This document shows positions 1 through 5,203 of a stretch of DNA of 16,333 nt, in pieces (within the stretch, counting starts at the first letter, position 1; each line of letters opens with the position of its first letter). A model generated the notes under the pieces. It had not been told where the DNA came from. It saw nothing but the letters and a program-made list of their open reading frames with translations, and did not search any database. The stretch spans positions 1 through 16,333 of the forward strand of contig CAXDTK010000105.1 in the NCBI GenBank assembly GCA_963992225.1. Direction: 5' to 3'. The position numbers were made by a program, and so were the translations under genes. The stretch comes from Pelomonas sp963992225 (lineage in GTDB: Bacteria; Pseudomonadota; Gammaproteobacteria; Burkholderiales; Burkholderiaceae_C).

Positions 1-10
1 ATAGGAGTCC

Positions 11-44
11 GTCTCGTGGGCTCGGAGATGTGTATAAGAGACAG
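11..44 (+). other. Nextera-type transposase adapter (sequencing artefact)
   Basis: Bases 11-44 match the Nextera read-2 adapter, ending in the 19-base mosaic end (AGATGTGTATAAGAGACAG). This is library DNA, not genome. The ten bases before it are also likely artefactual. It supplies a false GTG start at 30 and the residues MYKRQ, which are a known adapter translation and do not belong to the regulator gene that follows. Confidence 0.97.
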
Positions 45-263
45 GCGCCGCCGCCCGACCCGTTCGCCAGCCTGTCGCCGCGCGAGCGCGAGATCCTGGA
101 GCTGATCGCCCGCGGCGACTCCAACAAGCTGATCGCCCGCGAGCTGGGCATTGCCGAGACCACGGTCAAGATCCATGTGCAGCACCTGCTGCGCAAGCTG
201 GGGCTGGACTCGCGCGTGCAGGCGGCCGTGCTGATCACGCAGCAGCGCCGCGCGCCGGGCTGA
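45..263 (+). CDS. narL: NarL-type response regulator, C-terminal DNA-binding domain (5' truncated)
   Basis: This is the last 73 codons of a two-component response regulator; the receiver domain with its phospho-acceptor Asp lies off the contig. What remains is a complete LuxR/NarL helix-turn-helix: LSPREREILELIARG, then NKLIARELGIAETTVKIHV, then the helix ending KLGLDSRVQAAVLI. The NKxIARxLxIxExTVKxHVxHxLxKL pattern closely follows E. coli NarL. In that system NarX or NarQ phosphorylates NarL in response to nitrate or nitrite, and NarL then controls nar promoters. The position next to narK and narGHJI fits narXL, with narX presumably upstream. The reading frame enters from the adapter, so no native start is present. 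Another NarL-family regulator cannot be excluded from the HTH domain alone. Confidence 0.82.
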   Translation, partial: APPPDPFASLSPREREILELIARGDSNKLIARELGIAETTVKIHVQHLLRKLGLDSRVQAAVLITQQRRAPG

Positions 264-278
264 GGCCCGGCACGGGCC
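264..278. terminator. Possible bidirectional hairpin between convergent narL and dadA
   Basis: Immediately after the narL stop, GGCCCG (264-269) and CGGGCC (273-278) form a perfect six-pair GC stem around a three-base loop. It sits in the 29-base gap between two convergent genes, where a shared terminator would be expected. There is no T tract on either side, so this is only a weak call. Confidence 0.35.
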
Positions 279-292
279 GGCAGGTCAGCCGC

Positions 293-1591
293 TCAGGCCG
301 CGGGGCGCGTCACCGCCAGCGGGGCCACCCGGGCCGGCAGGCCGGTGAAGGCGAAGTCCACCTCCGGCGCCAGGCCGCTGACGATGCGGGCGATGCTGCG
401 GCCCGAGCCGCAGGCATGCGTCCAGCCCAGCGTGCCGTGGCCGGTGTTCAGGAACAGGTTGCCGAGCTTGGTGGCGCCGATCAGCGGCAGGTTGGACGGC
501 GTGGCCGGCCGCAGCCCCGTCCAGAACTGCGCCTGCGTGGTGTCGCCGGCGCCGGGGAACAGCGCCTCGGTGCGGCGCACGATGGCCTCGCAGCGCACGC
601 GGTTGAGGTCGCGGTCGTAGCCGTTGAGCTCGGCCGTGCCGGCGATGCGCAGCCGGTCGCCCAGGCGCGAGAACACCAGCTTGAACTCGTCGTCGGTCAG
701 CGACACCTCATGCGCCATGGCCGCGTCCTTCACCGGCATCGTCACCGAGTAGCCCTTGGCCGGGTAGATGGGCAGGCGGATGCCCAGCGGCGCGGCCAGC
801 AGCGGGCTGAAGGCGCCCATCGCCAGCACGTAGGCATCGGCCTTCAGGCGCTGGAAACCGCCTTCGGCATCGGTCACCTCGACATGGTCCAGCCGTCCGC
901 CGGCCTCGCGCAGCGCGGTGACATGGTGGCCCATCAGGAACTGCACGCCCTGGGCGCGGCAGTGCCCGGCCAGTTCGCGGGTGAAGCGGTGGGCGTCGCC
1001 CGACTCGTCCTCCGCCGTGTAGGTGGCGCCGGCCAGCTGCGGCTGGATGTGGCGCAGCGCGGGCTCGATGGCCACCGCCTCGGCGGCCGAGATGACGCGG
1101 CGGTCGCAGCCCAGCGCGCGCATCTGCGCGGCCGGGGCCTCGGCGCCGTCGAACTCCTGCTGGCTGGTGTAGAAGTGCAGGATGCCCTGGGTGCGCTGGT
1201 CGTAGGCCAGGCCCAGGTCGCGGCGCAGCGCCTGCAGCACGGTGCGGCTGTAGGTGCCCAGGCGCACGATCTGCTCGATGTTGTGGCGGGTGCGTGCGGG
1301 CGTGCATTCGCGCAGGAACTGCAGGCCCCACAGCCACTGGCGCAGGTCGGCGCGCAGGCGGAACAGCAGCGGCGCGTCTTCCCGGCCCAGCCAGCGCAGC
1401 ACCTTCAGCGGCGCGCTGGGGTTGGCCCAGGGCTCGGCATGGCTGACCGACACCTGGCCGCCGTTGGCGAAGCTGGTCTCGGCGGCCGGCGCGGCCTGGC
1501 GGTCCACGACGGTGACCTCGTGGCCCTGCTGGCGCAGGAAATGGGCGGAGGTGATGCCGAGCAGGCCGGCACCCAGGACGATGACTTTCAT
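293..1591 (-). CDS. dadA: D-amino acid dehydrogenase, DadA type (FAD-dependent)
   Basis: The product is 432 aa, the same length as E. coli DadA. DadA is a membrane-associated flavoenzyme that oxidises D-amino acids (classically D-alanine) to keto acids plus ammonia and passes electrons to the respiratory chain. The N-terminus has the FAD dinucleotide-binding motif GAGLLG (residues 7-12) followed by an acidic strand end at VTVVDR. The C-terminal half carries the family signatures FWTGLRPATPSNLPLIG and NTGHGTLGWTHACGSG. The start is supported by GGAG (complement of 1598-1601) six bases upstream of ATG. The gene runs opposite to the nar genes and is preceded by a tandem glycine riboswitch, which suggests the substrate or physiological signal is glycine-linked. 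A glycine-oxidase-like activity or another small D-amino acid is possible; the sequence alone does not fix the substrate. Confidence 0.9.
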   Translation of the reverse strand: MKVIVLGAGLLGITSAHFLRQQGHEVTVVDRQAAPAAETSFANGGQVSVSHAEPWANPSAPLKVLRWLGREDAPLLFRLRADLRQWLWGLQFLRECTPARTRHNIEQIVRLGTYSRTVLQALRRDLGLAYDQRTQGILHFYTSQQEFDGAEAPAAQMRALGCDRRVISAAEAVAIEPALRHIQPQLAGATYTAEDESGDAHRFTRELAGHCRAQGVQFLMGHHVTALREAGGRLDHVEVTDAEGGFQRLKADAYVLAMGAFSPLLAAPLGIRLPIYPAKGYSVTMPVKDAAMAHEVSLTDDEFKLVFSRLGDRLRIAGTAELNGYDRDLNRVRCEAIVRRTEALFPGAGDTTQAQFWTGLRPATPSNLPLIGATKLGNLFLNTGHGTLGWTHACGSGRSIARIVSGLAPEVDFAFTGLPARVAPLAVTRPAA

Positions 1592-1609
1592 GGAGAACTC
1601 CAGAGGAAC

Positions 1610-1655
1610 GGGGAGGGCACGCGGGGCGGGTAGCCCTTCGCGTGTGCCGCTCCCC
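1610..1655 (-). promoter_or_regulatory. Riboswitch expression-platform hairpin upstream of dadA
   Basis: On the minus-strand transcript, the stretch after the second glycine aptamer folds into a long imperfect hairpin. GGGGA pairs with TCCCC, GGCAC with GTGCC and GCG with CGC, with small bulges, around a loop containing GGGCTACCC. Its 5' arm shares the G-run at the 3' end of the second aptamer, so aptamer folding and this hairpin could compete. No T tract follows, and the dadA ribosome binding site lies about ten bases beyond it. Control of translation or of a non-canonical stop is therefore as likely as classical termination. The fold was read by eye. Confidence 0.45.
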
Positions 1656-1828
1656 CTGTCCTTGGTACCTGAGAGATTCGGCGCCGGGGTCGGCCCGGTG
1701 CCTTGCTCCTTCGGTGCGTCACGCGTGTGACGGCTCTCCAGACGGCGATGGTGATGTGCAGTACGGGACCTGAGCGTTCATGGGAGGTTGCGCCTTCGGT
1801 GGCCGGCGGTGCCGGCACTCTCCTGCAG
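1652..1828 (-). promoter_or_regulatory. Tandem glycine riboswitch (two aptamers)
   Basis: Read on the minus strand, the hallmark conserved blocks of the gcvT-type glycine riboswitch occur twice. Aptamer 1 (about 1741-1828) starts GCAGGAGAG, then has CACCGAAGGCGCAACC (complement of 1788-1799 and flanks) and ACGCTCAGGTCCC (complement of 1765-1777). Aptamer 2 (about 1652-1740) starts CTGGAGAG, then has CACCGAAGGAGCAA (complement of 1703-1714) and TCTCTCAGGTACCAAGGAC before ACAGGGGG. The two aptamers are joined by a very short linker, as in the well-known tandem architecture. The element lies entirely in the dadA leader, 60 bases before its ATG. In this family, glycine binding usually switches expression on so that excess glycine is consumed. 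Confidence 0.95.
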
Positions 1829-1836
1829 TGGGGGCG

Positions 1837-1842
1837 ATCTTA
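1837..1842 (-). promoter_or_regulatory. Candidate -10 element for the riboswitch-dadA transcript
   Basis: TAAGAT on the minus strand (complement of 1837-1842) resembles a sigma-70 -10 box. It would place the transcript start near 1829-1830, just ahead of the first aptamer. No convincing -35 is visible in the GC-rich sequence upstream. Confidence 0.45.
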
Positions 1843-2016
1843 GAGGGGTTCTGCCGCGGCCCCGCCCGCGGCGTCCGGCGCCGCCTAGTTCTTTGTGACG
1901 AGGCGGCCGGCGACCACGTCGTTCCAGCGGGCGGTGCCGGCCTGATCCTCCGGCGAATGGGCGGCGGGCGTGCCGCGCGGGACAGTGCTCGTCATCACGA
2001 GCCGAGGAGCGTCTCC
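1843..2016 (+). promoter_or_regulatory. narK1 upstream region with leader inverted repeat
   Basis: This is the divergent intergenic stretch between the dadA promoter and narK1, and it must hold the narK1 promoter. I see no canonical FNR box (TTGATNNNNATCAA) and no clear NarL heptamer cluster. Just before the ribosome binding site is a perfect inverted repeat, GCTCGT-CATC-ACGAGC (1987-2002), which could be an operator or an RNA hairpin. The Shine-Dalgarno GAGGAG at 2004-2009 is followed by CTCC at 2013-2016, so GGAG and CTCC could pair across a three-base loop directly before the ATG. Confidence 0.4.
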
Positions 2017-3294
2017 ATGACAACAACAGTCCCCCCCGCCAACCGCCAGCGCCAGGCCTGGTCGGTGCTCCTGGTCAGCACGCTGGCCTTCACCGTCTGC
2101 TTCATGGTCTGGATGATGTTCGGCGTCATCGGCATCCCGATCAAGAAGCAGCTGGGCCTGAACGCCACGGAGTTCGGCCTGCTGACCGCGATGCCGGTGC
2201 TGACCGGCTCGCTGGTGCGCGTGCCGCTGGGCATCTGGACCGACCGCTACGGCGGCCGCATCGTCATGGCGCTGCTGATGGCGGCCACCGTGCCGGCCAT
2301 CTGGCTGATGTCGTACGCCACGCAGTACTGGCACTTCCTGACCATCGGCCTGTTCGTGGGCCTGGCCGGCGGCTCGTTCTCGGTCGGCACGCCCTACGTG
2401 GCGCGCTGGTTCCCCAAGCAGCGCCAGGGCATGGCGATGGGCGTGTACGGCGCCGGCAACTCGGGCTCGGCGGTCAACAAGTTCCTGGCGCCCGCGCTGG
2501 TGGTCGGCTTCGGCTGGACCATGGTGCCCCAGGTCTACGCCGCCATCATGGCCGGCACCGTGGTGCTGTTCTGGCTGTTCAGCCACAGCGACCCGGCGCA
2601 CCTGGTGCCCAGCCATGTGAAGTTCGGCGACCAGCTCAAGGCGCTGAAGGACCCCAAGGTGCTGAAGTACTGCCAGTACTACAGCATCGTGTTCGGCGGC
2701 TACGTGGCGCTGGCGCTGTGGATGGTGCAGTACTACGTCGGCGAGTTCGGCCTGGACATCCGCGTGGCCGCGCTGCTGGCCGCCTGCTTCAGCCTGCCCG
2801 GCGGCGTGCTGCGCGCCATCGGCGGCGTGCTGAGCGACAAGTACGGCGCGCACAAGGTGACCTGGTGGGTCATGTGGGTGAGCTGGATCTGCCTGTTCCT
2901 GCTCAGCTACCCGCAGACCGACTTCACGGTGATGACCGTCAACGGCCCCAGGAGCTTCCACATCGGCCTGAACGTCTATGCCTTCACCGCGCTGATGGGC
3001 GTGCTGGGCGTGGCCTGGGCGTTCGGCAAGGCCTCGGTCTTCAAGTACATCAGCGACGACTACCCCAAGAACATCGGCGCCATCAGCGGCATCGTGGGCC
3101 TGGCCGGCGGTCTCGGCGGCTTCGTGCTGCCCATCCTGTTCGGCGCGCTGATGGACCTGACCGGCGTCCGTTCCAGCGCCTTCATGCTGATGTACGGCGT
3201 GGTGTGGGTCTCGCTGATCTGGATGTACTGGACCGAGGTGCGCAAGACCGAGGTGATGGGCCGCAACGCCCCCGAATTCCAGCTCGCCAGCTGA
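2017..3294 (+). CDS. narK1: Nitrate/nitrite transporter, NarK1 type (MFS)
   Basis: This 425-aa, 12-helix major facilitator protein belongs to the nitrate/nitrite porter family. NarK1-type members are thought to be proton-nitrate symporters that start nitrate uptake; that role is family knowledge. Each half keeps the Arg expected in the nitrate site: R68 in SLVRVPLG (helix 2) and R266 in GVLRAIGG (helix 8). The MFS loop motif between helices 2 and 3 is DRYGGR. The segment GAGNSGSAVNKFLAP (from about 146) is the family signature region with its conserved Asn. The ATG at 2017 has GAGGAG eight bases upstream. The frame is open back to 1780, but that part overlaps the riboswitch and lacks membrane character, so I rejected it. 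narK2 follows after 22 bases, so the two are probably co-transcribed. Confidence 0.9.
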   Translation: MTTTVPPANRQRQAWSVLLVSTLAFTVCFMVWMMFGVIGIPIKKQLGLNATEFGLLTAMPVLTGSLVRVPLGIWTDRYGGRIVMALLMAATVPAIWLMSYATQYWHFLTIGLFVGLAGGSFSVGTPYVARWFPKQRQGMAMGVYGAGNSGSAVNKFLAPALVVGFGWTMVPQVYAAIMAGTVVLFWLFSHSDPAHLVPSHVKFGDQLKALKDPKVLKYCQYYSIVFGGYVALALWMVQYYVGEFGLDIRVAALLAACFSLPGGVLRAIGGVLSDKYGAHKVTWWVMWVSWICLFLLSYPQTDFTVMTVNGPRSFHIGLNVYAFTALMGVLGVAWAFGKASVFKYISDDYPKNIGAISGIVGLAGGLGGFVLPILFGALMDLTGVRSSAFMLMYGVVWVSLIWMYWTEVRKTEVMGRNAPEFQLAS

Positions 3295-3316
3295 TCGCTG
3301 CAACAAGGACGACACC

Positions 3317-4981
3317 ATGAACACCAACACCACCGCCCGCGCGCAGGCCGCAGCCCCGGGCGGGACCGCCGGCCACGGCGCCGACATCGCCGACTGGCGC
3401 CCGGAGGACGACGCCTTCTGGCAGGGCACCGGCAAGCGCATCGCCTACCGCAATCTGTGGATCTCCATCCCGGCGCTGCTGTGCGGCTTCGCCGTGTGGG
3501 GCATGTGGGGCATCATCACCGTGCAGATGCTCAACCTGGGCTTCCCGTTCACCCAGGCCGAGCTGTTCACGCTGACCGCCATCGCCGGCATCTCCGGCGC
3601 CACGATGCGCATCCCGGCGTCCTTCCTGATCCGCATGGCGGGCGGGCGCAACACCATCTTCCTGACCACGGCCATGCTGCTGGCGCCGGCCATCGGCACC
3701 GGCGTGGCGCTGCAGCATCCGGAGTGGCCGCTGTGGGTGTTCCAGCTGATGGCGCTGTGGTCGGGCGTGGGCGGCGGCAACTTCGCGTCGTCGATGTCCA
3801 ACATCAGCACCTTCTTCCCGAAGCGGCTGCAGGGCACGGCGCTGGGCCTGAACGCGGGCCTGGGCAACTTCGGCGTGACGACGATGCAGATCGTCATCCC
3901 GCTGGTCATGACGGTCAGCTTCTTCGGCCTGACCGGTGACTCCACCACGCTGGTGAAGGCCAGCGGCTGGATCTTCGGCAAGATCCCCGCCGGCACGCAG
4001 ACCTGGATTCAGAACGCCGGCTTCGCCTGGGTGCTGTCGCTGGTGCCGCTGTCGGTGCTGTGCTGGTTCGGCATGAACAACCTCAAGACGGTGACGCCGC
4101 AATCCGGCTCGCCGCTGGTGGCCTTCCTGAAGATCACCTACCTGTACTCGCTGGCCTTCATCCCGTCCATCGGCATGCTCTACCTGTACCTGCCGGCACC
4201 GACCGGCCTGGGGCTGCTGAACATGTGGGTGGCCATTCCGCTGGACATCGTCGCGGCGCTGGTCGTCATGCGGCTGGCGGCCTTCGGTGCGATGAAGGAG
4301 AACGTCACCCGGCAGTTCGCCATCTTCCGCAACAAGCACACCTGGAGCCTGACCGCGCTGTACGTCGTCACCTTCGGCAGCTTCATCGGCTTCTCGATGG
4401 CCCTGCCGCTGGCGATCACGGTCATCTTCGGCTTCCAGCATGTGCCCGACGCCGCCGGCGTGCTGCAGCACACGCTGAAGAACCCCAACGCCCCGTCGGC
4501 GCTGACCTATGCCTGGATCGGCCCCTTTGTCGGCGCGGCCATCCGCCCCATCGGCGGCTGGATCTCGGACAAGGTGGGCGGCTCCATCGTCACGCAGGTC
4601 ATCTCCGCGGTGATGGTGTTCGCGTCGGTGGCCGTCGGCTACGTGATGCAGCAGGCCTACGGCTCGGCCACGCCCGAGCAGTACTTCCCGGCCTTCATGG
4701 GCCTGATGGTGCTGCTGTTCGCGGCCAGCGGCGTCGGCAACGGCTCGACCTTCCGCTCGGTGGGCGTCATCTTCGACCGCCAGCAGGCCGGCCCCGTGCT
4801 GGGCTGGACCTCGGCCGTCGCGGCCTACGGCGCCTTCATCGCGCCGGTGCTGATCGGCCAGCAGATCAAGGCCGGCACGCCGCAACTGGCGTTCTACGGC
4901 TTCGCCGCGTTCTATGCGGTGTGCCTGGTGCTGAACTGGTGGTTCTACCTGCGCCGCGGCGCGGAGATCAAGAATCCCTGA
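3317..4981 (+). CDS. narK2: Nitrate/nitrite transporter, NarK2 type, with two extra putative helices
   Basis: This MFS porter resembles the NarK2/NarU nitrate-nitrite antiporters, which import nitrate in exchange for cytoplasmic nitrite. The N-terminus ITDWRPEDxFW typical of E. coli NarK appears as IADWRPEDDAFW. Nitrate-site residues are present: R98 (ATMRIPASF), F156 in GGGNFASSM, N184 in GLNAGLGNFG, Y349 and F353 in ALYVVTFGSF, and R410 (GAAIRPIGG). The length is 554 aa against about 463 for E. coli NarK. Much of the excess is an insertion at about 259-325, where the cytoplasmic loop between helices 6 and 7 is replaced by two long hydrophobic stretches (267-293 and 298-326). That could give a 14-helix topology. 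AAGGA (3305-3309) precedes the ATG. A strong terminator lies 20 bases after the stop. Confidence 0.9.
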   Translation: MNTNTTARAQAAAPGGTAGHGADIADWRPEDDAFWQGTGKRIAYRNLWISIPALLCGFAVWGMWGIITVQMLNLGFPFTQAELFTLTAIAGISGATMRIPASFLIRMAGGRNTIFLTTAMLLAPAIGTGVALQHPEWPLWVFQLMALWSGVGGGNFASSMSNISTFFPKRLQGTALGLNAGLGNFGVTTMQIVIPLVMTVSFFGLTGDSTTLVKASGWIFGKIPAGTQTWIQNAGFAWVLSLVPLSVLCWFGMNNLKTVTPQSGSPLVAFLKITYLYSLAFIPSIGMLYLYLPAPTGLGLLNMWVAIPLDIVAALVVMRLAAFGAMKENVTRQFAIFRNKHTWSLTALYVVTFGSFIGFSMALPLAITVIFGFQHVPDAAGVLQHTLKNPNAPSALTYAWIGPFVGAAIRPIGGWISDKVGGSIVTQVISAVMVFASVAVGYVMQQAYGSATPEQYFPAFMGLMVLLFAASGVGNGSTFRSVGVIFDRQQAGPVLGWTSAVAAYGAFIAPVLIGQQIKAGTPQLAFYGFAAFYAVCLVLNWWFYLRRGAEIKNP

Positions 4982-5000
4982 TCGCACAAGAACCTTGATG

Positions 5001-5030
5001 AATCGCGCCCACCCGGGCGCGATTTCCATT
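5001..5030 (+). terminator. Hairpin terminator after narK2
   Basis: AATCGCGCCC (5001-5010) and GGGCGCGATT (5015-5024) form a perfect ten-pair stem around a four-base loop, followed by TTCCATT. It starts 20 bases after the narK2 stop. It should end or strongly reduce transcription before the third transporter, splitting narK1-narK2 from the unit beginning at 5204. Confidence 0.8.
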
Positions 5031-5203
5031 GCGGAGATCGGATGTAGCCGGGACACGGAGCATCAGGCCTGCCCCACCGCCTGCGTCCCACCGAGCGGCG
5101 GCCCTCGTCCGAAAGAACGATGGCCTCGCCCTTGGGCCTCGTCCTTCCGCCCCAGCTCCCCCCGACCGGCGGTGGATGGGCAGGCCCCCCACCGCGGCTG
5201 ACC
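5031..5203 (+). promoter_or_regulatory. Presumed promoter region of the narK3-narGHJI unit
   Basis: These 173 bases lie between a strong terminator and the third transporter, so they should hold the promoter for the nitrate reductase operon. They are GC-rich, with no open frame that looks like a protein, no full FNR box and no obvious NarL heptamers. The stretch has several short internal repeats (for example GGCCTCG at 5122-5128 and 5135-5141) and reads unlike the compact gaps elsewhere in the window. I assign promoter function from position only. Confidence 0.35.

Noticed and set aside
416..1633. Plus-strand open frame of 405 codons opposite dadA
   Set aside because: Composition is repetitive Arg/Gly/Ala/Gln typical of an antisense frame in high-GC DNA; the minus-strand frame has clear DadA motifs.
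1780..2016. In-frame N-terminal extension of narK1
   Set aside because: It overlaps the glycine riboswitch, has low-complexity non-membrane sequence, and the ATG at 2017 has a good ribosome binding site and a normal family N-terminus.
4995..5008. TTGAT followed by GAATCGCGC as an FNR box
   Set aside because: Only the left half fits; the right half belongs to the terminator stem and lacks ATCAA.
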